From Alteromonas halophila (GTDB taxonomy: Bacteria > Pseudomonadota > Gammaproteobacteria > Enterobacterales > Alteromonadaceae): a stretch of DNA of 64,000 nt. The number at the start of each line of letters is the position of its first letter. The stretch's first letter is position 1. Positions 40,485 through 49,433 of the stretch are shown here, one piece after another. The translations under genes were made by a program, and so were the position numbers. Under the pieces are notes generated by a model. That model saw nothing but the letters and a program-made list of their open reading frames with translations. It ran no database searches and had not been told where the DNA came from. The stretch lies in assembly GCF_014651815.1 (NCBI RefSeq), contig NZ_BMXP01000002.1, positions 310,001-374,000 of the forward strand, in the 5' to 3' direction.

Positions 40485-41314
40485 AAGAATATTTAACGCT
40501 TATGCGCCATGTACGCGACCATGGCGTCGAAAAAACGGATCGTACCGGTACCGGCACCCGCAGTGTGTTTGGTTATCAGATGCGCTTTGATTTACAGCAA
40601 GGCTTCCCGCTGGTGACCACAAAAAAATGTCATCTGCGTTCAATCATTCATGAATTGTTGTGGTTTTTGAAAGGCGATACCAATATTGCCTACTTAAAAG
40701 ATAATGGCGTATCCATCTGGGATGAATGGGCAAGCGACGAAGGCGAGCTGGGACCTGTCTATGGCCATCAGTGGCGCTCCTGGGATCGCGGCGACGGCAC
40801 CAGTATAGACCAGATTACGGAGGTCATCGAACAGATTAAAACCAACCCGGACTCCCGACGCCTTATCGTTAGTGCCTGGAACCCATCGGTTTTGCCGGAT
40901 ACCCGTCTCTCACCTAAAGAGAATGCAGCGCAGGGCAAACAGGCATTACCACCCTGTCACACCATGTTTCAGTTTTATGTGCATGACGGCAAACTGAGTT
41001 GTCAGTTGTATCAGCGCAGCGCAGACATCTTTCTTGGTGTGCCTTTTAATATTGCCAGCTATGCACTGCTGACCATGATGATAGCGCAGGTATGCGGACT
41101 TGAAGCGGGCGACTTCATTCATACTCTGGGCGACGCGCACCTGTATAGCAATCACATGGAGCAGGTAGAAACACAGTTGTCGCGCGTGCCTTATCCAAGG
41201 CCGCATATGCGTATCAATCCCGAGGTGCGGGATATTTTCAGCTTCAGTTATGACGATTTCACTCTGGAAGGATATCAGGCGCACCCGCATATCAAAGCGC
41301 CAGTGGCTGTGTAG
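40481..41314 (+). CDS. thyA: Thymidylate synthase ThyA
   Basis: Makes dTMP from dUMP with methylene-tetrahydrofolate, producing the dihydrofolate that FolA (15.8 kb) recycles. The catalytic Cys is in [12 protein letters not shown]; other signatures are [12 protein letters not shown] and [20 protein letters not shown]. At 277 residues it is 13 longer than E. coli ThyA, because of a short insertion before the active site ([14 protein letters not shown]), which I recall from other Alteromonadales. Coupled to lgt by a four-base overlap, a very common pair. Confidence 0.96.
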   Translation: MKEYLTLMRHVRDHGVEKTDRTGTGTRSVFGYQMRFDLQQGFPLVTTKKCHLRSIIHELLWFLKGDTNIAYLKDNGVSIWDEWASDEGELGPVYGHQWRSWDRGDGTSIDQITEVIEQIKTNPDSRRLIVSAWNPSVLPDTRLSPKENAAQGKQALPPCHTMFQFYVHDGKLSCQLYQRSADIFLGVPFNIASYALLTMMIAQVCGLEAGDFIHTLGDAHLYSNHMEQVETQLSRVPYPRPHMRINPEVRDIFSFSYDDFTLEGYQAHPHIKAPVAV

Positions 41315-41325
41315 AGGAAGGCTGG

Positions 41326-42345
41326 ATGAGTACCCATGTTCTGATCTGTGATGATTCATCGTTTGCCCGCAAGCAAATGGCGCGCAGTATCCCTGACAAC
41401 TGGGACGTGTCACTTAATTTTGCCGAAAACGGTGAAGAGGCACTGACCATGATCCGCGAGGGAAAGGGTGACATCATGTTTTTGGATCTGAATATGCCGG
41501 TCATGGATGGCTATCAGACCATGCAGGTTATCCGCAACGAAGACTTACCCTGTCTGGTGATCGTGGTGTCGGGCGACGTGCAGCCTGAAGCACGTACCCG
41601 TATGGTCGCAATGGGGGCGCTGGACTTTATCCGCAAACCCATCGATAACGATAAACTCACCAGTTTGTTGCGTCAGTATGGTATTTACAGTGGCGACAGC
41701 GCCGTTTCGCAAACGCAAGATGCGGCCCTGACGCCCGGGAAGGCCAGCGATGAGGAAAAGCTCGATGCGTACCGGGAACTGGTCAACGTCGCCATGGGCC
41801 GGGCAGGCGAAAATCTGGCGAAGTTAATGGGTGAATTCATCCATCTGCCGATCCCCAATGTCAATTTGCTGGAAAGCAATGAGCTGCTCATGGCGGTGGC
41901 TGAAATTAACCACAACGAGAGCGTTTCTGCGGTTTCTAAAGGGTTTGTCAGCGCCGGGATAAAGGGCGAGGCGCTGGTTATTTTCAGTGATACCAATACG
42001 CAGAATATTGTGGAACTGCTGCGGTATGAATCGACCGTGGGCGGCCATCGTCAGGAGTTAGAGGCGCTGATGGATGTCTCAAATATTCTTATTGGCGCCT
42101 GCTTAAATGCACTCTCAGAACAACTTTCTCTGCGCTTTAGTCATAGTCACCCGATTTTGCTGGGTCGCCATCAGGGACTGGATGTATTGTTGAAAGATAA
42201 TATTCGTCATCTGGATAAGATTATGGCAGTAGAAATTGGCTATGCCATTAAAAGTCGCGACATTAGCTTTGATCTGTTATTGCTGTTCCCGGATGATGCC
42301 ATGGAGCGTATTTATACCCGGTTTGTTGATAAGGAGGGGGCATGA
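41326..42345 (+). CDS. Response regulator with CheC/CheX-like phosphatase domain
   Basis: A 339-residue two-domain protein. The REC domain (1-120) has all key residues: DD at 9-10, phospho-acceptor Asp54 in MFLDLNMP, Ser in VVSGD, and Lys in FIRKPID. After a linker, the C-terminal half (about 145-339) is CheC-like, with two helices of the E/D-x2-N-x3-G type (ELVNVAMG and DVSNILIG); the second has Asp where Glu is usual. CheC/CheX proteins dephosphorylate CheY-P, so this may be a self-acting or inter-protein phosphatase gated by phosphorylation. Eleven bases after thyA, and overlapping the diguanylate cyclase start by four bases. Confidence 0.85.
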   Translation: MSTHVLICDDSSFARKQMARSIPDNWDVSLNFAENGEEALTMIREGKGDIMFLDLNMPVMDGYQTMQVIRNEDLPCLVIVVSGDVQPEARTRMVAMGALDFIRKPIDNDKLTSLLRQYGIYSGDSAVSQTQDAALTPGKASDEEKLDAYRELVNVAMGRAGENLAKLMGEFIHLPIPNVNLLESNELLMAVAEINHNESVSAVSKGFVSAGIKGEALVIFSDTNTQNIVELLRYESTVGGHRQELEALMDVSNILIGACLNALSEQLSLRFSHSHPILLGRHQGLDVLLKDNIRHLDKIMAVEIGYAIKSRDISFDLLLLFPDDAMERIYTRFVDKEGA

Positions 42346-43313
42346 GCGAAACGCCAGCCACTGACTGGATGCAGGAGCTGTTCAGCTCCATTGAAGTTGG
42401 CATCGTAGTGCTTGACCGGGCGTTTACCGTCGAAGTCTGGAATCAGTTTATGGAAAACCACTCCGCTCTGACATCCGAGGCGGTATGCGGCGACTCGTTG
42501 TTTACGCACTTTCCTGAGATTGATGAAAAGTGGCTGCGCGCCAAGGCAGGGCCGGTGTTCGATTTAAATACACCGGTGTTTCTGATTTGGGAGCAGCGCC
42601 AGTACCTGTTTAAATTTGGCAGCACCCGCCCGGTAACGACAAGCACAGAATACATGTACCAGAATGTCACCATGTTTCCGCTGTTAAATGCTGACAAAGG
42701 CGTAGATCGGCTTTGTATGCTGGTGTACGACGTAACCGATCAGGCCCTGGGCAAAACCCGGGTAGAGCAGCTGAACGAAGAACTAAAGGTAATGAGCCGG
42801 ATTGATGGTTTGACAGGCTTGTATAACCGTCGTTACTGGCAGGAGCGGTTCGACTACACCTTCAAGCTGGCGCAGCGTCGCAACAAGCCTATTACTGCCC
42901 TAATGCTCGACATTGATCACTTTAAAAAGGTCAACGATACCTACGGCCACCAGGCGGGGGATAAAGTTATTCAGGCACTGGCACAGGTGATTAAAAAGAG
43001 TGTGCGGGAAACCGACCTGGCGGGCCGGTATGGCGGTGAAGAATTTGCCATCATACTTACCGACTCAGACAGCACCAATGCCACGAAGGTTGCAGAGCGG
43101 ATCCGCGCGCTGTCTGAAGCAGAAGTGGTGACGCATGAGGATGACACCATTCGCTTCACGGTCAGCCTGGGGCTGGCAGAGTACTGCCCGGACTGTCACT
43201 CGTCCATGCAGTGGCTCGAGCTTGCCGATCAGGCGCTCTATGACGCCAAGCAAAACGGCCGCAACCAGTTTTGCATTCGCACCTATGATGCCAGTCAGGG
43301 CGGCCAGCGCTAA
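42342..43313 (+). CDS. PAS-GGDEF diguanylate cyclase
   Basis: Makes cyclic di-GMP. The 323 residues comprise an N-terminal PAS domain (about 5-135, beginning WMQELFSSIEVGIVVLDRAF) and a GGDEF domain (about 150-318). The active-site motif GGEEF is intact at 231-235. An RxxD product-inhibition site (RETD, 222-225) stands exactly five residues upstream, so the enzyme should be active and feedback-inhibited. No transmembrane segment. Its start overlaps the REC-CheC stop (ATGA-type), so the two proteins are produced together and the REC-CheC protein may control cyclase output. Confidence 0.93.
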   Translation: MSETPATDWMQELFSSIEVGIVVLDRAFTVEVWNQFMENHSALTSEAVCGDSLFTHFPEIDEKWLRAKAGPVFDLNTPVFLIWEQRQYLFKFGSTRPVTTSTEYMYQNVTMFPLLNADKGVDRLCMLVYDVTDQALGKTRVEQLNEELKVMSRIDGLTGLYNRRYWQERFDYTFKLAQRRNKPITALMLDIDHFKKVNDTYGHQAGDKVIQALAQVIKKSVRETDLAGRYGGEEFAIILTDSDSTNATKVAERIRALSEAEVVTHEDDTIRFTVSLGLAEYCPDCHSSMQWLELADQALYDAKQNGRNQFCIRTYDASQGGQR

Positions 43314-43322
43314 ATACGTAGC

Positions 43323-45497
43323 TTAGTCTGATAACGTCAGACGCAATGTGTTTTTTAATTCCTGATAGGTTACGGGTTTCACCAGGTGATAGCGGATCCC
43401 CGCCTGCCGGGTTTGTTCCTTTTCACTGGCAAAGGCATTCGCGGTGACCGCAATGATGGGAATTCTCACGCCTTTTTCTCGGGCGATTAACGCTAACTCT
43501 ACACCATTCACGTCAGGTAAATTGATGTCCAGTAACACGGCATCAAACACTTCGGTGTTAAGTCGCTGCAGCGCATCCTCGCCGTTATGTACAACGACAC
43601 TGTTGTGACCCATGCAGTGCACCATATGCCGAATAATATCAGCATTGATGGGCTCATCTTCGACGATCAGAATACGGGCGTCAGGGATGGGCGTCAGGGG
43701 ACGGAATGCACGATTGGCAAGCTGCTGTAAGGTGTCGGACAGGCGGTGCTGGTCTAACGGTTTGACAAAGGCCTGCCACGCGCCAATCTCACTGTTGGCC
43801 ATAATGTTGGCTATATCAGGCGTGGCGGACATCATGATCACCGGCGGTGTGCGCTTGCCAAACATGGCTGAGACGGTCGACGCGAGCTCCAGGCCATTAA
43901 TCCCGGGCATGTAAAAGTCGGCAATAATTGCAGCATAGCCTGGAATACGGTCGTTGTTAGCCAAAAATTCAGAGCCGGAGGAAAAACAGTCCGCAGTAAA
44001 TCCCTGTTGCTGAATAATGTTACTCACATGCAGCCGGCTGATCTCCAGATCGTCAACCACTGCAAAGCACACGCCCGGTTTGACTTGCGGCGCTGACGCG
44101 CGATGTGTACTGCGATTCAGCGGAAAGGTCAGGGTAAACTCGCTGCCAATACTTTGCTGGCTTGCCAGGTGGATTTCTCCGCCACAGGCTTCAGCGTACT
44201 TTTTGGCGACCGTCAGGCCAACGCCAGCGCCGGCATATTGCTGGTAGCCGGGTGCATCGACGCGGTAAAAACGATCAAATATCTTCTTCTGGTCTTCGTC
44301 TTTAATACCAATGCCACTGTCGGTGATCTTAACCGTCAGCTGGTAGCGCTTGTTCACCACGTGACAACTTACCAGTACGTTGATAAATCCATCTGACGTA
44401 AACTTAATTGCATTGTCCATGACATTTTTTATCACCCTGGTAATGGCATCAGGATAGCCGGTAACAAAGGTGGGCATGGTGGTCTCACACTGCATACTAA
44501 ACTCAAGTTGTTTGGCGCGGCTGGGCGCAGACCAAGGTGCAATACACTCATCCAGAAGGGCAATCAGATCAAAGCTCTCCCTGGTGGGAGAGGGCGCTGC
44601 TGTATTACCCATAATATCCAGCAGGTTGTTGGTCAGATTAAGTAAGCGGTAACAGGCCTGTTCCGCCTGTTGGATCAGCTCATCCTGCCTGGCACGCATA
44701 TTGGGAATGAGCTCCAGTGCGCCGACAATAGCGCTGATGGGGCCACGAAACTCATGGCTGATGGTAGTCAGAAAGTGCGCTCTGGTCTCGGCGGATGAAT
44801 TGTTTTGCAGCTCCTGCTGATGTAACGCCAGATTCTCTCGGCATAGCGCATCAATTGCGGCACCAACGTGACGCCTGGCCGGGCGTAAGAGGAAGCTCCA
44901 GCAGAGTATATATACCAAAATAAGCAAAATGGCACCGGTTAACAGCCATTGGTTTTTGTCTCTCGCTTTATCTGCAATGAGCTGCTCAAACAATACGACG
45001 GCTCTATCCAGACGGTCGTACAGCGCTTCGACTTCTGCTGCGCTGGGCGTTGGGTAATCAGGCAGGGCATTGACCGGAAGCTTGCCCATCTGTTGGGCTC
45101 GAAGGGCAAAGCGTTGACTGCGCTCATCCAGTGACAAAAGATGGCTGGAATAGTAGTCATCAATAGCATTGCTCAGCGGTGTCGCGCGCTCATCACTGGG
45201 CTGCTTGCCGGTGAGTACTGCATGATTGTGTTGAAATGTCGTGGCGAGTTGACGCAGTTCTTCCTGTAAGGCCGCAGTATTGGTCCGGGGCGCAGACTTT
45301 AACTGATACGTCACGAATGCTATCTGGCGTGCAAGTGCGCGCTGCTTGCCCGCCATATTGACCAGTTGTGGTAAATACGCGTCATCCCGGGCTTGCCACG
45401 CTACACCGGCCAACAGCAATGCGGTTGCCAGTCCGATACAGACCAGGGTATTGATATGTGCTCGTTTGAGGTGACGGCGCGCGGCGTCTAACTTCAT
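43323..45497 (-). CDS. Hybrid histidine kinase with PilJ-like sensor and two receiver domains
   Basis: A 724-residue membrane kinase. TM1 is at about 17-37; the periplasmic helical domain (38-183) has the PilJ/NarX-type motif NMAGKQRALARQIAF; TM2 is at about 184-204. HisKA has the phosphorylated His248 in TISHEFRGP. HATPase_c shows DNAIKFTSDG, DSGIGI and GVGLTVAKK. Two C-terminal REC domains carry phospho-acceptors in IIADFYMPG and VLLDINLPD. It belongs to the BarA/TorS type of phosphorelay sensors but lacks a C-terminal Hpt domain, so a separate Hpt protein would be needed. Convergent with the cyclase gene, nine bases apart. PilJ-type sensors often sense small ligands such as nitrate, not shown here. 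Confidence 0.9.
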   Translation of the reverse strand: MKLDAARRHLKRAHINTLVCIGLATALLLAGVAWQARDDAYLPQLVNMAGKQRALARQIAFVTYQLKSAPRTNTAALQEELRQLATTFQHNHAVLTGKQPSDERATPLSNAIDDYYSSHLLSLDERSQRFALRAQQMGKLPVNALPDYPTPSAAEVEALYDRLDRAVVLFEQLIADKARDKNQWLLTGAILLILVYILCWSFLLRPARRHVGAAIDALCRENLALHQQELQNNSSAETRAHFLTTISHEFRGPISAIVGALELIPNMRARQDELIQQAEQACYRLLNLTNNLLDIMGNTAAPSPTRESFDLIALLDECIAPWSAPSRAKQLEFSMQCETTMPTFVTGYPDAITRVIKNVMDNAIKFTSDGFINVLVSCHVVNKRYQLTVKITDSGIGIKDEDQKKIFDRFYRVDAPGYQQYAGAGVGLTVAKKYAEACGGEIHLASQQSIGSEFTLTFPLNRSTHRASAPQVKPGVCFAVVDDLEISRLHVSNIIQQQGFTADCFSSGSEFLANNDRIPGYAAIIADFYMPGINGLELASTVSAMFGKRTPPVIMMSATPDIANIMANSEIGAWQAFVKPLDQHRLSDTLQQLANRAFRPLTPIPDARILIVEDEPINADIIRHMVHCMGHNSVVVHNGEDALQRLNTEVFDAVLLDINLPDVNGVELALIAREKGVRIPIIAVTANAFASEKEQTRQAGIRYHLVKPVTYQELKNTLRLTLSD

Positions 45498-45642
45498 TAT
45501 CAGCGGTTCCCTGCTAATTGTGTCTGCCCTGATTTATCCAGTTCGGTGTCTGAAGGGACATCCAGTCACCTGTCAAACATAGAGGCTCTTGTTGATAATT
45601 GCAAAGTAGAGGCGGGCATTTGCGATGAACAGCCAGTCAGAT

Positions 45643-46983
45643 TTATCCAGCCCTCTGCTCGAGACGCACAATATGGTGACGGATACGATACAAAAAAATC
45701 AGGCTGGGAATAACCATGATGGCGGTGATAATAAAAAACAGACGCCAGTCGCCGTCCAGACCATCCACAATAAAGCCGCTGGAAGAAGCCAGTAAGGTAC
45801 GCCCCGCTACACTCAACGATGCCATCAAAGCATATTGTGTTGCGCTGAAGGCGCGGTTACACAGCAATGATATAAACGCGACCATGGCAACCGTACTCCA
45901 GGATGCGGTAAAACCGTCAATGATTACCGCGGCGGCCAGTAGTGAAGTACTCGGCCCTGTGGTGGCCAGCCATGCAAACATCAAATTAGAGGAAGCCATT
46001 GCAATGCCGGCAATCATCAGGCCACGATAAATGCCGTAGCGAATATTGACTGCACCACCGATAATTGAAAAAACAATGGTTACCCACCAGTTGAGTAACT
46101 TGGAGTAGCTGCCAATATCGCTGTTAGAAAAACCAATCTCCTTGTAGAACACGATACTCATCCGGCCTAAAAAGGCTTCGCCAATTTTGAACAAAAACAC
46201 GAATAACAAAATGGACAGTGCCAGGCGTACACCGTTGCGTACAAAGAAGTCACGAAAAGGCTCAACCAGGGTTACCATTATCCAGGTTGTTGTGGCGCGT
46301 AGCAGTGGGTGGCCGGTTATATCGGTAAGCCGTGACTGATAAGCCTTCGCCGCCGCAGCATGAATAGCGTCGCGATCGATCTGAGGCTCGTTGGCAAACA
46401 GTGTAGCCAGCGCCAGTATTACCATGCCTATACCTAATAAAAGGTATATTTGCGGCCAGTACCAGCTTGCCGAATCGGCGATGAAAAAAGGTACAGCGCC
46501 TAAGCCGCCATAGCCCGTCCACCAGCCAGCAGTGGCCATTGACGAACCTGATGAGAGCTTCTCTTTTTCATCCTCATCGATGATATCAATACGGTAGCCG
46601 TCAATGGCGATATCCTGTGTGGAGGACGCAATCGCAATCAGCAGGCCGGTGATGGCAATCGCATACAGATCCGCGCTGGCATTAAGTGAAGACATGAACA
46701 GGCAGCACGTTGCAATAACAAGTTGCATTGCAAGGATCCAGCCACGCCGCTGCCCCAGCCATTTTGGTCGGACTCTGTCAATCAGAGGTGACCACAAAAA
46801 GTTGACGGAGTAGACAGCGAAAATGGCACCAAACAGCCCAATGGCAGAGCGAGACAGCCCCTCATCTTTCAGCCAGGCCGACAGCACCGAGCCGATCATG
46901 ACCCAGGGAAAACCACTGGAGATGCCAAACAAAAATATACTGACCAGACGACGGTCAAGAAATGCATTAAAGGCGCTTATCAC
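45643..46983 (-). CDS. AmpG-like MFS permease
   Basis: A 446-residue major facilitator protein with 12-14 predicted helices. AmpG-type features: FLFGISSGFPWVMIGSVLSA at the start, the loop SSTQDIAIDGYRIDI, and SIVFYKEIGFSNSDIGSYSK midway. AmpG imports anhydro-muropeptides released by lytic transglycosylases for recycling and can control beta-lactamase induction. That would fit with slt in this window, but other AmpG-related permeases have different substrates, so the gene name is not assigned. Confidence 0.82.
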   Translation of the reverse strand: MISAFNAFLDRRLVSIFLFGISSGFPWVMIGSVLSAWLKDEGLSRSAIGLFGAIFAVYSVNFLWSPLIDRVRPKWLGQRRGWILAMQLVIATCCLFMSSLNASADLYAIAITGLLIAIASSTQDIAIDGYRIDIIDEDEKEKLSSGSSMATAGWWTGYGGLGAVPFFIADSASWYWPQIYLLLGIGMVILALATLFANEPQIDRDAIHAAAAKAYQSRLTDITGHPLLRATTTWIMVTLVEPFRDFFVRNGVRLALSILLFVFLFKIGEAFLGRMSIVFYKEIGFSNSDIGSYSKLLNWWVTIVFSIIGGAVNIRYGIYRGLMIAGIAMASSNLMFAWLATTGPSTSLLAAAVIIDGFTASWSTVAMVAFISLLCNRAFSATQYALMASLSVAGRTLLASSSGFIVDGLDGDWRLFFIITAIMVIPSLIFLYRIRHHIVRLEQRAG

Positions 46984-47156
46984 AGCAACGACTTACCGAC
47001 AGGCAAAACCGTATTGGGCCATGAATTCAGGCTGAGTGCAACGTTAGGAAGATGCGAATAAGTCTGTCATCACTCGACGAGTCCAAAAGTGCGTAGTCGC
47101 AAGGCAGGCTTTGTAAGTAATGGCCGTCGCCTAAGGTAAGAAAGCGCTTGCCTGAT

Positions 47157-47501
47157 TCAGGGACGAATACCAACACAGTCGAACGGACAGTAGCCTTTGC
47201 CTTCCAGGTAGTGAATACAATTGGCCAGTTCTTCAATGAGGTAATTATCGTACATAAGCTTGTCTTCGTGCCAAAAATGCATTTGATGCAGCAGGTGCCA
47301 GAAAACACGCTCCTTCTGGCTGTAAGGCTGGTCGAGCTGATAGCTAACCTGACCCCATTCTTCCAGCGTATCCCAGAAGAACAGCTCCAGCTCCCGGAAG
47401 GGCAGATCACCCTGCCAGAACGCTCGAAGGTAAAAACACAACTGCCGGGCTTTTAGGTTTACAAATGCTTTAACTTTCACGCGTCGCCAGCCACCTTGCA
47501 T
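47157..47501 (-). CDS. Small uncharacterised aromatic-rich protein
   Basis: A 114-residue protein, probably cytoplasmic, unusually rich in Trp, Tyr, Phe and His (for example LCFYLRAFWQGDLPFRELEL, WEEWGQ-like TLEEWGQVSYQ and LLHQMHFWHEDK). No cysteine pairs or membrane helix. The composition and reading sense look real compared with the overlapping frame at 47027-47410. The start may be the ATG at 47501, or the GTG eight codons in (VKVKAFVNLKAR). A TATAAT lies only about 20 bases before the ATG, so the transcript would favour the GTG. I recall similar proteins in Alteromonadales but no function. Confidence 0.6.
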   Translation of the reverse strand: MQGGWRRVKVKAFVNLKARQLCFYLRAFWQGDLPFRELELFFWDTLEEWGQVSYQLDQPYSQKERVFWHLLHQMHFWHEDKLMYDNYLIEELANCIHYLEGKGYCPFDCVGIRP

Positions 47502-47762
47502 AAAGACATATCCCTATTATAGCTAGCTGCAGCAACATTTCCTGCCCGTCCCCGGATTTTGGGGTGAGGCGATTGAAATTTCGGTTAAAAAATATTTTTT
47601 GTTTATAAAGTAGCCGGTGTGCATGCGTGGGAAGAGAATGCACAGGTGTCCTGACGCGCGCCGTGACTGCCAAATTAATATCATCAGGACAGGTATGGGC
47701 GGTATACATGCACCTATCGCCAGGTGATATCTGCTACAAATCTGTTTCAGGCTGAATAACCG

Positions 47763-48674
47763 TCACCAGCCAAGGTGTGTTGTCCAGCCGTAAATGCGCC
47801 CTGCAAGGCGCGTGGCAAAGGGCGACACCGCAGAAGCGGTTGACGGGGATGCGGTTGCTGGCACAGTTGTGCCAATCTGACGGCCGCCAAAGCTGGTCGA
47901 GCCGGCAATAGACGATGAGCCCAGTGCCAGCATAACCTGCTGCCGATAGAGCATTTTGAGTTCGGTTCGGGCTTTCTGACTACGGCGGTGACGGGTAGAC
48001 AGCGCCCAGTTATTATAGTCGTCCATTCCCACATCCAGCACCGGATACGCCGATTGTGCAATGTTGTCAACGACGGCCTGGTTATGTACCCGCTCAGGCC
48101 AGAAGGGCGAGAGCACGATGGCAGTATCAGGCGGCGATACGTTTTCACTGTTGGTAATGTCCAGTAACAGTGCCGCGCCCATTCCCTGAGCAATCACCAT
48201 ACGAAATCCGTCTTTGTCAGCCGTATGCTGAAACACGGCGTTGAGCAGCAGGGTAAAGGTGTTACGCGAATCCGAATAACCAATGACCGGCGTCTGACTG
48301 TCAGCGCGGGGGTGAATAAGCGTGTCTTCAGAGGGAAGCGCAGGGGTTGCCGTAACGGGCGTAAACATGGCGGGTACGAGCAATGTATCCCAGCCCTGAT
48401 CGTTGAGGCGCTCACTGATTTGTGCAGCCACATCAAAGGTCAGCCCCATACTTCCGGATTCGTATAACAGTACGGCAACGCCGCGCTTTAACGGGATCGC
48501 AGAGGGAGAAGGAAAAACCGCAACAGACTGTTCACCCACCATTAATGACTGGGTTTCGTCAGCAAAAAACTGCCGCGCTGTGTCATTGTCAGCCGGCGCT
48601 GCTGTCGTGTTCCCCACGCTGAAAAAGAGCGCTGTGACATACGCAATGATGGCTGATACTGCGTTGCTTTTCAT
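47763..48674 (-). CDS. DUF3530-family secreted protein (alpha/beta-hydrolase-like)
   Basis: A 303-residue exported protein with a signal peptide (AYVTALFFSVGNTTAA). The mature part resembles DUF3530, an uncharacterised family with a hydrolase-like core: RGVAVLLYESGSMGLTFDVA, then LNDQGWDTLLVPAMF. A MVIAQGMGAALLLDI element occupies the nucleophile-elbow position but has Gln-Gly-Met instead of a Gly-x-Ser-x-Gly, so catalysis is doubtful. The last 40 residues are Ser/Ala-rich. It precedes a gap of about 260 bases and follows rluA by 57 bases. Function unknown. Confidence 0.65.
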   Translation of the reverse strand: MKSNAVSAIIAYVTALFFSVGNTTAAPADNDTARQFFADETQSLMVGEQSVAVFPSPSAIPLKRGVAVLLYESGSMGLTFDVAAQISERLNDQGWDTLLVPAMFTPVTATPALPSEDTLIHPRADSQTPVIGYSDSRNTFTLLLNAVFQHTADKDGFRMVIAQGMGAALLLDITNSENVSPPDTAIVLSPFWPERVHNQAVVDNIAQSAYPVLDVGMDDYNNWALSTRHRRSQKARTELKMLYRQQVMLALGSSSIAGSTSFGGRQIGTTVPATASPSTASAVSPFATRLAGRIYGWTTHLGW

Positions 48675-48731
48675 GGCCTTTAGTACGTTTACATTCGGTA
48701 TTAACAGATATCGGCAGGGGCAGGCATAACT

Positions 48732-49433
48732 TCACTGTTCGTCTGTTGTTAATTGTGCAGGCTGATAATCACTGAACGGCAGGGTACTGCAAAAGTGCAT
48801 CCAGTTGCCTGCAACCGGGTGCTGCACAATGAGGGTTTGGGCATGCAGTTGCAGACGCGGTGCACGGGCTTTTGCCTCCGATGACGCGTACAGTCTGTCC
48901 CCCAGGATTGGGTGACCAAGGGCCAGCATATGGACCCGCAGTTGGTGCGAGCGACCCGTCACCGGATGCAATTCAACCAGGGTTTCTGCTGTGTCACGCT
49001 GAATGACCCGATATTGCGTGAGCGCCGCTTTGCCACTTTCATAGCAAATTTTTTGTTTAGGCCGGTTTGGCCAGTCAACAATCAGCGGCTCAGTAACTTC
49101 ACCTTCGTCGTCACGGATCTGACCATCGACTCTGGCGTAGTAGCGCTTCTTTGGAATGCGTTCGCGGAATTGCCGCGACAACTCACTGTTGGCGGCTTTA
49201 TTCATGGCCAGGATCAGCAAGCCGGAGGTAGCCATGTCCAGGCGATGGACGATACTGGCAGTGGGGAACACCCGCTGCGCGCGGGTGGCCATTGAATCGT
49301 AGTGGGCAGCACGTCGTCCTGGCACACTCAGCAGGCCGCTTGGCTTATCCACTACCAGAATGTCGTCATCCTGATAGATAATTGGCAGCAGTGGCGACGG
49401 GGGCGGATTGTAGACAAACTCAGGGTTTACCAT
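48732..49433 (-). CDS. rluA: Pseudouridine synthase RluA
   Basis: Makes pseudouridine at U746 of 23S rRNA and U32 of some tRNAs. The 233 residues include the catalytic motif HRLDMATSGLLILAMNKAA (Asp nucleophile), followed by KRYYARVDG and the C-terminal GRSHQLRVHMLALGHPILGD. The start codon overlaps the rapA stop (TGATG), so translation is coupled to rapA, as in enterics. Confidence 0.95.
   Translation of the reverse strand: MVNPEFVYNPPPSPLLPIIYQDDDILVVDKPSGLLSVPGRRAAHYDSMATRAQRVFPTASIVHRLDMATSGLLILAMNKAANSELSRQFRERIPKKRYYARVDGQIRDDEGEVTEPLIVDWPNRPKQKICYESGKAALTQYRVIQRDTAETLVELHPVTGRSHQLRVHMLALGHPILGDRLYASSEAKARAPRLQLHAQTLIVQHPVAGNWMHFCSTLPFSDYQPAQLTTDEQ

Noticed and set aside
47027-47410. 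127-codon frame overlapping the small aromatic-rich gene
   Set aside because: Same strand, another frame; its sequence (SSCSSGIRWKNGVR) is low-complexity while the 47157-47501 frame looks protein-like.
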